This document shows, piece by piece, positions 40,253-49,176 of a stretch of DNA of 61,811 nt. Position numbers and translations under genes: made by a program. Positions within the stretch are counted from its first letter, which is position 1, and each line of letters starts with the position of its first letter. This DNA comes from a virus: positions 1 to 61,811 of the IMG/VR virus record IMGVR_UViG_3300047496_000047. One strand, given 5' to 3'. Under the pieces are notes generated by a model. It was not told the origin of the DNA, did no database searches, and worked only from the letters and a program-made list of their open reading frames with translations.

Positions 40253-40711
40253 ATGTCAGAGAAGGGAATCATACTTCCTGAACCAGCTAAGGGGAAAGGT
40301 AGTCCAGGAAGGAAACCAAAGTTCACTAAAGAAATAATCGTCAAACTCGAGGAGGTTTTCTTGCTTGGAGGATCTGCAGAAGAGGCTTGTATGGTAGCAG
40401 ACATCTCTCCAACTACCTTCTACAAACATATAAAAGAGGATCCTGAATTAGCGGAAAGATTCGACACTCTTAAAATGTTCCCTATTCTTAAAGCTAGGAG
40501 GGCAATCGTCCGTTCATTAGATAATCCGGAATATGCCTATAGATTCTTGGAAAAGAAAATGAAAAAAGAATTCGGAGCAGAGGAAGTTCTACCTCCGAAT
40601 CAACTCGTTAACTATGGAACTGTTAATAGTTTCCCAATCAGTTCTGAAAAAGTCACTCCTGCCATCATAGAGAGAGTAAGACAAGCTAAAGAGAATGGAG
40701 AGCTCGAATAG
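40253..40711 (+). CDS. Terminase small subunit
   Basis: The 152-aa product has an N-terminal Lys/Pro/Gly-rich part (GKGSPGRKPKFT) and a helix-turn-helix (EEACMVADISPTTFYKHIKE) that would bind packaging sites, followed by helical oligomerisation segments. It overlaps the large subunit by 17 nt, the usual arrangement. Confidence 0.8.
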   Translation: MSEKGIILPEPAKGKGSPGRKPKFTKEIIVKLEEVFLLGGSAEEACMVADISPTTFYKHIKEDPELAERFDTLKMFPILKARRAIVRSLDNPEYAYRFLEKKMKKEFGAEEVLPPNQLVNYGTVNSFPISSEKVTPAIIERVRQAKENGELE

Positions 40712-42446
40712 AATTGAGAGTACGGAGATCTACAAGTGGGCTAGAAAAGATTTTAAGACTTTCGTCGGGGCAGTTATTGGTCTGCATAATCAGCCATTTC
40801 ATGACGAGCTTGATGATGTTATTGGAAACCCTCTTTATAAGAGAGTGGTTATTTCATATCCCAGAGGGCATGGAAAATCGACTCACTTGTCCGTGTCTCT
40901 TCCTCTCTGGCTCATTGCAAAGAATCATAATCTTCGAATTCTTCTTATTTCAGCTACTGAAACAGTATCCCGCTCTTTTCTTACAGAAATAGTAGGGCAC
41001 ATCGATCGTAATGATGATTATCGGGAATTTTCTAAGTGTATAGATGATCCTTCTCATTTGGGAGTCATTCCTCGAATGAAGAACTATATTAAAACTCGAG
41101 AGAATTGGTCTGGAGATTCTATTCTTATTGATAGAGATCAGCTTACTCTTAAAGATCCAACTATCAATGCAGTGGGTTTGTTTGGTTCTATTCTTTCTAA
41201 ACGAGCTGATGTTATCATCTGCGATGACATCGTGAACCAGGAGAACAGTGCTACTGAAGTCCAGCGTCAGAAAGTAATCGACTGGATCTATACCACGGTC
41301 ATGCCAGTACTTGTTCCTGGAGGATCTTTTATCTATCTGGGTAACACCTGGCACCAAGATGACCTTGTGGCTAGACTTCTTAAATCGCCTCAATTTGACT
41401 ACCGAAAGCGATCGAAAGCGATTCTATCAGATAGCAAGAATATGGATCTTTGGGACAAGTGGGCTACTCTTCGACTCAATGAAGAGGTGGATCTCCCAGA
41501 GAGAATAAGAAGTTCTGAAGACTTCTATCAGTTGAATCAGGAAGCTATGGATGAAGGAGTAGAAGTACTCTGGCCAAGCAAGTATACATACAAGGATCTT
41601 TATCTCCTTCGAATGGAGAACCCATATGCCTTTGCTCGAATGTACCAATGTGATCCTAGTGATCGCCCTGATCAGAAGTTCAAAGACGCATGGATCGAAG
41701 AAGCTTGCAGGAAAGGAAAGAACATGAGACTTCAAATGGGAAAGAGGACGGGGTTCGAGATGTTAATGACTACTGAAGGACTTGATCTTGCTATCTCTGA
41801 GAAAGAAACATCAGATGATACTGCTTATTTGACTATTGATCGAGTCAAATTCTCTAACGATCCCGATATTAAACCAGGAGATGTTATTGTACGTAACATC
41901 ATTCGAGGCAAAATGAGTCCGAATACTGTAAAAGATATGGTAAAAGATCATTATGACAATCTCCAGCCAGATGGAATAAGAGTAGAGACTGTGGGATATC
42001 AAGAAGCAATTCAGAGAGATCTTGACGATATGGGGGTACCTGTTCATGGGTATCATACAGGAGGAGAGAAGAAAGATCCTTATATCGGGATCAACTCTTT
42101 AGCTATTTATGCAGAAAATGGAAAATTGGTTCTTCCTTTCGATCAGACTGATCCTCATACTGTCCGTTTAATCTCTCAATTGATTAATGAGATGAGAGCC
42201 TTTCCGGATGGACACACTGGAGATTCCCTCATGGCACTTTGGTTTGCATTCTCTGAGATGAGGGATCTATTAGGAAACAGAATAGTAGTCCCTTCTATAG
42301 AAACTCAGATCAAAGATCCTCCTGATCTTAAAGATCCCGAGGTACTTAAGGAAGAGAATAAGAAAGCGGATCTTGGTTTTATCCTTCAGCAAGAAGAAGA
42401 GCGTGCATTCTTTAGAACTCAGATGGGAGGTAGGTGGCATGGATAG
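40695..42446 (+). CDS. Terminase large subunit
   Basis: The 583-aa packaging motor has a Walker A YPRGHGKST (about 55-63), Walker B ADVIICDDIV (171-180) with the coupling Ser/Asn region at GNTWHQDDL (216-224), and a nuclease domain beginning GLDLAISEKETSDDT (362-376) with a later acidic GHTGDSLMALWF. It fits the psiM2/TIGR01630-type large terminases. This type often packages headful from circularly permuted concatemers, consistent with a circular map. Confidence 0.9.
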   Translation: MESSNRIESTEIYKWARKDFKTFVGAVIGLHNQPFHDELDDVIGNPLYKRVVISYPRGHGKSTHLSVSLPLWLIAKNHNLRILLISATETVSRSFLTEIVGHIDRNDDYREFSKCIDDPSHLGVIPRMKNYIKTRENWSGDSILIDRDQLTLKDPTINAVGLFGSILSKRADVIICDDIVNQENSATEVQRQKVIDWIYTTVMPVLVPGGSFIYLGNTWHQDDLVARLLKSPQFDYRKRSKAILSDSKNMDLWDKWATLRLNEEVDLPERIRSSEDFYQLNQEAMDEGVEVLWPSKYTYKDLYLLRMENPYAFARMYQCDPSDRPDQKFKDAWIEEACRKGKNMRLQMGKRTGFEMLMTTEGLDLAISEKETSDDTAYLTIDRVKFSNDPDIKPGDVIVRNIIRGKMSPNTVKDMVKDHYDNLQPDGIRVETVGYQEAIQRDLDDMGVPVHGYHTGGEKKDPYIGINSLAIYAENGKLVLPFDQTDPHTVRLISQLINEMRAFPDGHTGDSLMALWFAFSEMRDLLGNRIVVPSIETQIKDPPDLKDPEVLKEENKKADLGFILQQEEERAFFRTQMGGRWHG

Positions 42447-42450
42447 GGGA

Positions 42451-42479
42451 TTTACAAATAAAATGAGAGATGATATAAT
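42451..42479 (+). promoter_or_regulatory. Rightward promoter
   Basis: TTTACA (42451-42456) and TATAAT (42474-42479), 17 nt apart, lie right after the terminase stop. The context is ATTTACAAA. It serves the secreted small protein at 42511. Confidence 0.8.
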
Positions 42480-42510
42480 ATTTACATTATCAATTAATCA
42501 TCATAATCAT

Positions 42511-42753
42511 ATGAAAAAGAAAATAATTGGTCTCTCGGTTGTTATATTGGCCATTGCAGGAGGAGCTCTTGCTTCTAGTGTAACAGGACAGTTTATTTCT
42601 GCCTTTGCTCCGTATACTCAGATTCAGTCGATCTCTCAAGTAGGATCAAGTTTCCCTATTAATGTCTATAAAGTCATTGATGGAACTGCAGTCTGTTATG
42701 TCTCTCAGGTTGGATCAGGAACTGCATCTATTTCTTGTGTTCCTACTAAGTAG
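42511..42753 (+). CDS. Exported 80-aa protein with signal peptide
   Basis: I use the ATG at 42511 (MKKKIIGLSVVILAIAGGAL ASS), a clear Sec signal peptide: positive n-region, 15-residue hydrophobic core, Ala-x-Ser type cleavage near residue 22. The mature part is about 58 aa with two Cys (AVCYVSQ...SISCVPTK) that could form a disulfide. It has its own promoter before it and another after it, as a moron would. An envelope or superinfection-exclusion role is inferred. Confidence 0.7.
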   Translation: MKKKIIGLSVVILAIAGGALASSVTGQFISAFAPYTQIQSISQVGSSFPINVYKVIDGTAVCYVSQVGSGTASISCVPTK

Positions 42754-42757
42754 GGTA

Positions 42758-42785
42758 TTTACAAATCAATAGATTTTGATATAAT
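42758..42785 (+). promoter_or_regulatory. Rightward promoter for the sugar cassette
   Basis: TTTACA (42758-42763) and TATAAT (42780-42785) are 16 nt apart, with ATTTACAAA context. The following ATG is at 42795, leaving only about 3-4 nt of leader. Confidence 0.8.
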
Positions 42786-42794
42786 GTCTCCGAA

Positions 42795-43718
42795 ATGGGG
42801 ACAGAATCTACAAAAGCTGGGGTGAAACTAGCGGTATGTATACCGTTCATGAATCAGATTGCTTTAATGGAATCGGTCCTGACTCAGTTAAATAAAGTCA
42901 CATCTCAGGATGTGCCTTTTATTTTGATTAACAATGGAAGCGATGCTAATGGATATATCTTCAAAAGTCTAGGAAGGAGGGATCACCAAAATATTTGGAA
43001 TAAGAAAAGTATAGGGGTATATCCGACATTCAAACAAGCTTTCGAGAAAGATACATTTAATTCAGAGATTCTTGCATTCTTCCATAGCGATCTTGCAGTT
43101 TGGGAAAAAGATTGGGATATACGGGTTAAAGATGAGTTTGATAAGAATCCTAAACTAGGAATGATTGGATTCATTGGATCTAATGAGATCGATTCTTCAG
43201 GAGGAAGAGGATTAGGGACTATTTCTAATTTTCAAGGGAAAGCATTAGTTTCGGCTGATGTGATTGGAAGATCTGGAATCGGAAGCCAAGATCTAGCTAA
43301 CGTAAAAATATGGGCTGGATCTCCTGCCGAAGCTCACGGGAAGCGTTCTGATGGATTCACCAAGGCATCAGTCGTAGATGGATGTGCGATGATTATACGA
43401 GCTTCTGCATTCAAGGACATTGGGCATCGAGAGAACTTCCCTCCTCATCATTTCTATGACAGACTGATTTCTACTCAGCTATTAGAGAAAGGATGGGAAA
43501 TAGGAGTACTTGGAATTGAATTTGATCATATTTCGGGGCAAACAGTAAATCAGGAACCAAAATATCAGGAGATGGCTTATAATTGGCTAAAAGAAAATCG
43601 TAATATTGCAGGAGATTTTAATCCTGAGTATAATTATGATATGCCAATGTACATCGAAGCAGAGAAGATGTGGTTGGAAGAGTATCGAAGGAAAGGTTTA
43701 ATCCCCCATAAAGTATAA
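42795..43718 (+). CDS. Glycosyltransferase, GT-A fold
   Basis: The 307-aa product has a GT2-like opening (KLAVCIPFMNQIALMESVL), an INNGSD strand and FFHSDLAVWEKDWD, in which HSD takes the DxD role for the metal/sugar nucleotide. A later SVVDGCAMIIRASAF resembles the acceptor-side ED/CxM region. It opens the sugar cassette directly after a strong promoter. Donor and acceptor unknown. Confidence 0.75.
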   Translation: MGTESTKAGVKLAVCIPFMNQIALMESVLTQLNKVTSQDVPFILINNGSDANGYIFKSLGRRDHQNIWNKKSIGVYPTFKQAFEKDTFNSEILAFFHSDLAVWEKDWDIRVKDEFDKNPKLGMIGFIGSNEIDSSGGRGLGTISNFQGKALVSADVIGRSGIGSQDLANVKIWAGSPAEAHGKRSDGFTKASVVDGCAMIIRASAFKDIGHRENFPPHHFYDRLISTQLLEKGWEIGVLGIEFDHISGQTVNQEPKYQEMAYNWLKENRNIAGDFNPEYNYDMPMYIEAEKMWLEEYRRKGLIPHKV

Positions 43719-43753
43719 TAATATGAAACAAGGAACGAACGGAGATATGTAAT

Positions 43754-43924
43754 ATGAAGCTTCTGAAGATTTATCGAAATCTTAATGATGTGGCGATCTG
43801 CGAGGATATTGATGGGAAAATCAAGATCTTTGCTATGGTAGAAGACCCAGCAATAGATACAGATGAAGAAAATGATATTAAAAATAGACTAGAATTCTCA
43901 TTTAAGATTAAAATAAATCAATGA
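43754..43924 (+). CDS. 56-aa hypothetical protein
   Basis: The ORF reads MKLLKIYRNLNDVAICED... and is beta-rich then acidic. Its stop overlaps the next ATG (ATGA), supporting it as real. No family recognised. Confidence 0.6.
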   Translation: MKLLKIYRNLNDVAICEDIDGKIKIFAMVEDPAIDTDEENDIKNRLEFSFKIKINQ

Positions 43925-44916
43925 CTCAAGAATTTGAAATAGCTATCGTTGCTCCTTTACATATCCCTCCTACTAAAGAATGGATTGAATCTCTCGAAAG
44001 AGTTTGTAAGAAAGGAAAGAAGCAAGTCATTATCGTAGATGACTCTAAAGATCAGAATCTTAAAGAGATCCTTCCTCATAACTGGGAAGTGATCACCCGA
44101 GAGCTTCAAAGAGAGATTCTTGGAGAGAAATATGAAGATTTTAAAGTATTTCAGAAATCTTCTGCTTGTAAGAATATAGGACATTATGTTGCTTATCAGT
44201 CTGAAGCAGACATCATCATCGGTCTTGATTCAGATTGCAATGTTCCTTCTGATTTTATAGGTCAGCATATCGAAGGTCTTCTTCGTATTGCTACAGGATG
44301 GACTAATCCTATCGCTAAAACGGGATGGTTTCCTCGTGGATATCCATATGCTGAAAGAACACGAAGGACCATAGCTAATATTGGTCTTTGGAATAATAAA
44401 CTTGACTTAGGAGGAGCAGATCGAGTAGCAAATCAGAATGAACCGTCTGAACCGATGAACGATCCTCACGCTATTGCAGATGGATTTCTTCCTTATTCAG
44501 GAATGAACTGGGCCATGTGGAGAGAAGGAATACCAGGCCTTCTTTTTCTTCCCAATTTCGAATATGCTTATGACAATGTAGTTCATAAGTTCCGACGTCA
44601 TGATGATATCTGGGGAGGATATATTTTTCAGAAGCTTATGGAACTTCGTAATGAAAGGATATGCTATGGTGATCCAGTGGTTTACCATGATACCATCATT
44701 GATGCTCAGAAGGATGCAGATGAAGAGAAAGGAGCTAGTGAATTCGAGAATACTTTTTATATAGCAGTGGACCAGGCGATAACTAAGATAGAAACAATAG
44801 GGGGATATGATGATATGTTCTATCAATTCTCTAAGATCATTGAAAGAGACTGGAATGAGACTGAATTTCATTCTTTAATCGCTCCTATTAAGTTCTGGGC
44901 AAGTCTGTTTACATGA
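43921..44916 (+). CDS. Glycosyltransferase-like / reversibly glycosylated polypeptide-like protein
   Basis: The 331-aa product has IVDDSKDQ near residue 40, KNIGHYVAYQSEADIIIGLDSDCNVP (GLDSDC as DxD) near 80-105 and a long central domain with HKFRRHDDIWGGY near 225, the H-x-D-D-I-W motif. That motif and layout resemble UDP-arabinopyranose mutase/RGP proteins (GT75), which interconvert or transfer pentoses. Confidence is moderate. Confidence 0.6.
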   Translation: MTQEFEIAIVAPLHIPPTKEWIESLERVCKKGKKQVIIVDDSKDQNLKEILPHNWEVITRELQREILGEKYEDFKVFQKSSACKNIGHYVAYQSEADIIIGLDSDCNVPSDFIGQHIEGLLRIATGWTNPIAKTGWFPRGYPYAERTRRTIANIGLWNNKLDLGGADRVANQNEPSEPMNDPHAIADGFLPYSGMNWAMWREGIPGLLFLPNFEYAYDNVVHKFRRHDDIWGGYIFQKLMELRNERICYGDPVVYHDTIIDAQKDADEEKGASEFENTFYIAVDQAITKIETIGGYDDMFYQFSKIIERDWNETEFHSLIAPIKFWASLFT

Positions 44917-45560
44917 ACGAACCTCTTACAGTCTTAGTCGTAGCACACAGTAGATTCGCGTATACGAAGCGTACTATCACGTCCATATGGAATACTACAT
45001 CCTTTAGGACTACGAAGTTCGTCATTGTGGTTCCTCTTCTATCTACTTCAGATGATAATCAGGAGATGTACGATTGGCTTCAGATCTTTGAAAAAGCGGA
45101 TCCTTCTCATAGAAAACTGATCTTTCTTCCAGAGAACAGAGGATGGGCTAATGCAGTGAACGCAGGTCTTAGATTCATCTTCAGTCCTCCTGGGGACTAT
45201 ATGAGAAATTATATTCTTCTTAGCAATAATGACGTCGAGTATCATCCAGGTTGGTACGAAAAGGCATTGAGTCTTTATGAGAGATATCCGAAGATTGGAA
45301 TCTTTGCCGTTTGGAAGCACACTGCTCACGGGGTAAAGGAAGATCTAGGGGATCTTATTATAAAAGACCAGATGCCAGCTGTGGGATGGTTAATGAAGAA
45401 GGAGGTTCTTGAAGATCTAGGGGATCTTACTGAGAATGGAGCTTGTGACACTAAAGGAGGAAATGGAGAAGATGTTGATTATTGCATTAAAGCGGGGCAG
45501 AAGGGATATTGGATAGCAGCTCCTAAAGAAGACATAGCAGTTCATATAGATGGATATTAA
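44913..45560 (+). CDS. Family 2 glycosyltransferase
   Basis: The 215-aa product has FLPENRGWANAVNAGLRFIF (the N-x-G-x-A-x-A-x-N helix), YILLSNNDVEYHPGWYE (NND as DxD) and GNGEDVDYCIKAGQKGY (ED acid region with the family's D-x-D-x-x-x-K-x-G). These are the GT2 core motifs. It overlaps the previous gene by 4 nt. Confidence 0.85.
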   Translation: MNEPLTVLVVAHSRFAYTKRTITSIWNTTSFRTTKFVIVVPLLSTSDDNQEMYDWLQIFEKADPSHRKLIFLPENRGWANAVNAGLRFIFSPPGDYMRNYILLSNNDVEYHPGWYEKALSLYERYPKIGIFAVWKHTAHGVKEDLGDLIIKDQMPAVGWLMKKEVLEDLGDLTENGACDTKGGNGEDVDYCIKAGQKGYWIAAPKEDIAVHIDGY

Positions 45561-45572
45561 TAATACTAGAAA

Positions 45573-46448
45573 ATGATTAAAGATAAAACAGGAAAGGAAT
45601 GGAGAGTTTCAGTAGTTACTCCCGCAGGTAGAGAGAAATATCTAAGCATATTTAAGAAATATATCTATAAGGAAATCGAGAAAGGATTAGTTGACGAATG
45701 GCAATTGTGGCAAAATACGATAAAGGAGAGCGATATTTCCTATATCGGTTCAATGGCAGCAGAGAATCCCAAAGTCAAGGTCTTTACTATTTCGAATATA
45801 GAGAATCGGTATAACTTCTGCGATACCACTCGAACATGCGAGTTCTTTTCTAACTGTCATGATGATAATACAATCTACATTCGGTTCGATGATGATATTG
45901 TTTGGTATGAGCCTGGAGCTATTGAGAGAATGTGCTTTGTGAGAATCCAGCATTCAGATGCATATCTGATCTATCCTACTGTTATCAATAGCACAACAGT
46001 AACGAACTGGCATCAACGGAGTGGCGCTTTAAGTGAGGAAGCAGGGATACTTCATCATAAAGAGGATAAACCAGAAGATCCTAATTGGATCTATTTGGAG
46101 GAATTTAATTACACGGACAGTAAGCTCATAGATTTGATTCATGATACTTTTAAGAAGAAATATGAAGAGAAGAATCTAAGCGATTACTATCTTGAAAGTC
46201 GATATCTTCTAGATCATCAGAGATTTTCTATCTGTAGCATCTGTTGGTGGGGGAAAGATCATATCCTTCCTGGTCCATCAGAAGAACCTCAGCTTTCATG
46301 GGAACTTCCAGAGAAAGAGAACAAACATGTTTATTTCTTAGGAGATGCTTTGATGGTTCATTATTCATATCATACTCAGAGAGATTACTTGGAGAGTTGC
46401 AGTCCAGAGAAATTAGAATTTTATAAACAACTAAGCGAAAATCTATGA
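45573..46448 (+). CDS. Glycosyltransferase, GT-A fold
   Basis: The 291-aa product contains RVSVVTPAGREKYL at the N-terminus and TIYIRFDDDIVWYEPGAI with a DDD metal site near 115. The C-terminal half is Glu/Lys/Tyr-rich and may recognise the acceptor. It overlaps the FkbM gene by 4 nt. Confidence 0.7.
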   Translation: MIKDKTGKEWRVSVVTPAGREKYLSIFKKYIYKEIEKGLVDEWQLWQNTIKESDISYIGSMAAENPKVKVFTISNIENRYNFCDTTRTCEFFSNCHDDNTIYIRFDDDIVWYEPGAIERMCFVRIQHSDAYLIYPTVINSTTVTNWHQRSGALSEEAGILHHKEDKPEDPNWIYLEEFNYTDSKLIDLIHDTFKKKYEEKNLSDYYLESRYLLDHQRFSICSICWWGKDHILPGPSEEPQLSWELPEKENKHVYFLGDALMVHYSYHTQRDYLESCSPEKLEFYKQLSENL

Positions 46449-47116
46449 TTCCAATACAAGCAGATGAACATAACGCGGAATGTGCCCGAGCTCACGAGGA
46501 AGCTGTTATTACTAAAGACGAATATAAAATTGCAGAACTATTTGCCAATGATCCGAATATCGAATATATTGTTGATATTGGAGGAAATCTAGGATGTGCG
46601 AGTGTTCAGTTCCAGAAGTTCTATCCTAATGCAAAAATCATCTTATGTGAGCCTGAGCCGAATCTGATGAAGTGGGCTAAAGTAAATACAGAGAATAAGC
46701 TCATCTATGCAGAGAAGGCTATTGTAGGTGATCCTGAGATGAAAGAAGCGAAGTTCAATGTTTGCCATTGGGGTGGGAATCACCATGTAGATGGACACTT
46801 CAGATGGGATCTATTCGAACCAATGGGTTCTAGGAAGATCGGAGAGATTACTGTAGAAGCTACTACTTTGAAACAGTTAATGGATGATAATAACTTTCCG
46901 AGGATAGATCTTCTAAAAATCGACTGTGAAGGACTAGAAGGGGAAATTCTTCAAAACTTCAAACCTTATATGAGTTTGGTTAATCATTTCCGAGGAGAAT
47001 GGCACGGAGATGCTGATATTCCTTTAATCGAGGATGCTCTAAAGGATACTCACGATGTATCATTCGAGCATACATTCACTACTCACGGAGGGATCTTTGC
47101 GGATAGAAAAATCTAG
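46445..47116 (+). CDS. FkbM-family methyltransferase
   Basis: The 223-aa product has the AdoMet motif VDIGGNLGCASVQF (45-58), ILCEPEPNLM (motif II) and LLKIDCEGLEGEIL (the FkbM signature I-D-x-E-G-x-E). FkbM enzymes O-methylate sugars or polyketides. Here it probably caps or modifies a glycan built by its neighbours. Confidence 0.85.
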   Translation: MIPIQADEHNAECARAHEEAVITKDEYKIAELFANDPNIEYIVDIGGNLGCASVQFQKFYPNAKIILCEPEPNLMKWAKVNTENKLIYAEKAIVGDPEMKEAKFNVCHWGGNHHVDGHFRWDLFEPMGSRKIGEITVEATTLKQLMDDNNFPRIDLLKIDCEGLEGEILQNFKPYMSLVNHFRGEWHGDADIPLIEDALKDTHDVSFEHTFTTHGGIFADRKI

Positions 47117-47118
47117 TG

Positions 47119-47146
47119 TTTACAAATATTTTACAAGGTATACAAT
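47119..47146 (+). promoter_or_regulatory. Rightward promoter inside the sugar cassette
   Basis: TTTACA (47119-47124) and TACAAT (47141-47146), 16 nt apart, lie in the 48-nt gap after the FkbM gene. Again TTTACAAA context. Confidence 0.7.
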
Positions 47147-47164
47147 TATTATCAATAATATACC

Positions 47165-47944
47165 ATGCAGAAAGTACAGATCATTATCCCATGTATTAAT
47201 CTCTGGGCTAAATACACTAAACCGTGTATTGATTCTGTAGTTAAAGCTTGTAAAGGAATAGACCATCGAATTCTTCTAGTTGATAATGGATCATTCGATG
47301 AAACGAAGATAGAAGCAGGTAAACTTGTCTCAGATACGTTCAGCCATAAGAGATTTGAAATAAACGAAGGATGTTCTAGAGCGTGGAACTTCGGGATCAA
47401 TGATGCATTCGAAAGGGGATATACCCATGTCCTTGTTCTTAATAATGATGTTTTGATTCATCCTGAGTCCATTGAGATGCTACTTGCTAGGTTTAGGGTA
47501 GAACCGGAAGTAGCTATGGCTACTATGATGGATATAACAGGGGAATGTGTTACTCCGGGATCTATCTTTAACAAAGATAAACTCGATAAAATCGGAGTAT
47601 TAGAAACAGAACATCCGTGCTTTTCAGGATTCATGATCAATCGAAAGTGTTGGGAAATAGTAGGAGAGTTCGATGAAGGGTTCTATCCTGCTTACTATGA
47701 GGACAATGACTACCACAGAAGGATCAATCTATCTGGAATGATAGCTATCGTCTGTCCTCTTTCACTCTTTTATCACTACGGCAGTAGGACGACATTAGAA
47801 GCTCTTCCGAGGAAGATCGATTCCTCTCAAGCTCATAGATATTTTGTAGAGAAGTGGGGAGGTAATCCTGATAGTGAAAGTCTTTATAAACAGCCATTCA
47901 ATAACATGTTTAATGGAATTGATTGGACTAAACAATCATCATGA
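47165..47944 (+). CDS. Family 2 glycosyltransferase (rhamnosyltransferase-like)
   Basis: The 259-aa product has VQIIIPCINLWAKYTKPCID, ILLVDNGSFDETK, NEGCSRAWNFGINDAF, VLVLNNDVLIHPESI and YYEDNDYHRRINLSGM (ED-x-D-Y-x-x-R). All core GT2 motifs are present and the length fits rhamnosyltransferase-like enzymes. Confidence 0.85.
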   Translation: MQKVQIIIPCINLWAKYTKPCIDSVVKACKGIDHRILLVDNGSFDETKIEAGKLVSDTFSHKRFEINEGCSRAWNFGINDAFERGYTHVLVLNNDVLIHPESIEMLLARFRVEPEVAMATMMDITGECVTPGSIFNKDKLDKIGVLETEHPCFSGFMINRKCWEIVGEFDEGFYPAYYEDNDYHRRINLSGMIAIVCPLSLFYHYGSRTTLEALPRKIDSSQAHRYFVEKWGGNPDSESLYKQPFNNMFNGIDWTKQSS

Positions 47945-48108
47945 AAAAGAAGAATAAGAAAGTGAATATAGTAGATAAGACCAAGAAGTTAGATGAGAAG
48001 ATCGTTTCTTTTAGGAATAAAGGAATGTACTTTCGAGAGATAGGAGAAAAGCTTGGAATTGCTAGAGAGACAGCTCGAGGACATTATTATTCTGCACTTA
48101 AAAGATAA
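47941..48108 (+). CDS. 55-aa helix-turn-helix peptide
   Basis: After a basic start (MKKKNKKVNIVDKTKK), the segment VSFRNKGMYFREIGEKLGIARET reads as a helix-turn-helix of the sigma-region-4/resolvase type. It overlaps the GT stop and abuts the next ATG. It may tune transcription of the cassette. Confidence 0.6.
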   Translation: MKKKNKKVNIVDKTKKLDEKIVSFRNKGMYFREIGEKLGIARETARGHYYSALKR

Positions 48109-49176
48109 ATGAAGAAAAAAGTACTGATTACTGGGGGAGTTGGATTTATCGGGTCTCACTTTATCGAGCACATTCTGAAGAATACGGATTGGGATATAGT
48201 TACTATTGATCGTCTTGATACGTCAGGAAATATCAATCGCCTTGCTGATATGGAATGCTGGGAGAAAGAGAAACATCGAGTGAAGTTTTACTATCATGAT
48301 CTCCGAGCTGAGATTAATGATGGGGTAGCAAGACTTCTCCTGTTGAATAATAAAGCACCTCTTAGCGCTAAAGAAGCACTGGGAATAAAGTCATTCGATT
48401 ACATCGTTCATTTTGCTGCAGGTACTCACGTAGATCGATCTATTACTGATCCACTGGGATTTGTTCAAGATAATACAGTAGCTACGGGTAACCTTCTGAA
48501 TGCGATTCGAATGTACCCTCTTTTGGAAGAGGGAGGGAAGTTTCTTTACTTTTCAACAGACGAGGTATTTGGTCCAGCTCCGGAAGGAGTTCTCTATAAA
48601 GAATGGGATAGGTTCAATCCGAATAATCCATATGCTGCAGCTAAAGCAGGAGGAGAGGAACTTACTATTGCATTCTCTCATACGTATAAGATTCCTGCAG
48701 TTATTACCCACTGTATGAACGTCTTCGGAGAGAGGCAGCATCCAGAGAAGTATATTCCTATGTGTATTAAAAAGATTCTCAATGGAGAAACTCTTACTAT
48801 TCATTCGAACAAAGAAAAGACCAAAGCAGGTACTAGATTCTATCTTCACACTCGAAACGTTTCGGATGCAGTTCTTTTTGTACTTGAGAGGGGGAACGTC
48901 CTTAATGGAACAGGGTTACAGGGGAAGTACAATATCGTGGGGGACAGAGAGGTAGATAACCTCGAGATGGCTCAGATGATTGCGGACATCATGAAAATGC
49001 CACTTAAATATGAGATGGTAGATTTTCACTCATCAAGACCCGGGCATGATCTTAGATATGGACTTGATGGATCCCTTATGAAAAATGAAGGATGGGTTCC
49101 TCCTGTTGGTTTTGAGGAAAGTCTAGAAAGGATGGTTAAATGGACATTAAAGAATAAGGATAAATGGATCTATTAA
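48109..49176 (+). CDS. NAD-dependent nucleotide-sugar dehydratase/epimerase (dTDP-glucose 4,6-dehydratase-like)
   Basis: The 355-aa SDR has LITGGVGFIGSHFIEHIL (GxxGxxG), VHFAAGTHVDRSITDP, FSTDEVFGP (S-T-D-E, the catalytic Thr-Asp-Glu of RmlB) and NPYAAAKAGGEEL (Y-x3-K). The TDE triad points to a 4,6-dehydratase, forming 4-keto-6-deoxy sugars for the neighbouring transferases. Confidence 0.85.
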   Translation: MKKKVLITGGVGFIGSHFIEHILKNTDWDIVTIDRLDTSGNINRLADMECWEKEKHRVKFYYHDLRAEINDGVARLLLLNNKAPLSAKEALGIKSFDYIVHFAAGTHVDRSITDPLGFVQDNTVATGNLLNAIRMYPLLEEGGKFLYFSTDEVFGPAPEGVLYKEWDRFNPNNPYAAAKAGGEELTIAFSHTYKIPAVITHCMNVFGERQHPEKYIPMCIKKILNGETLTIHSNKEKTKAGTRFYLHTRNVSDAVLFVLERGNVLNGTGLQGKYNIVGDREVDNLEMAQMIADIMKMPLKYEMVDFHSSRPGHDLRYGLDGSLMKNEGWVPPVGFEESLERMVKWTLKNKDKWIY

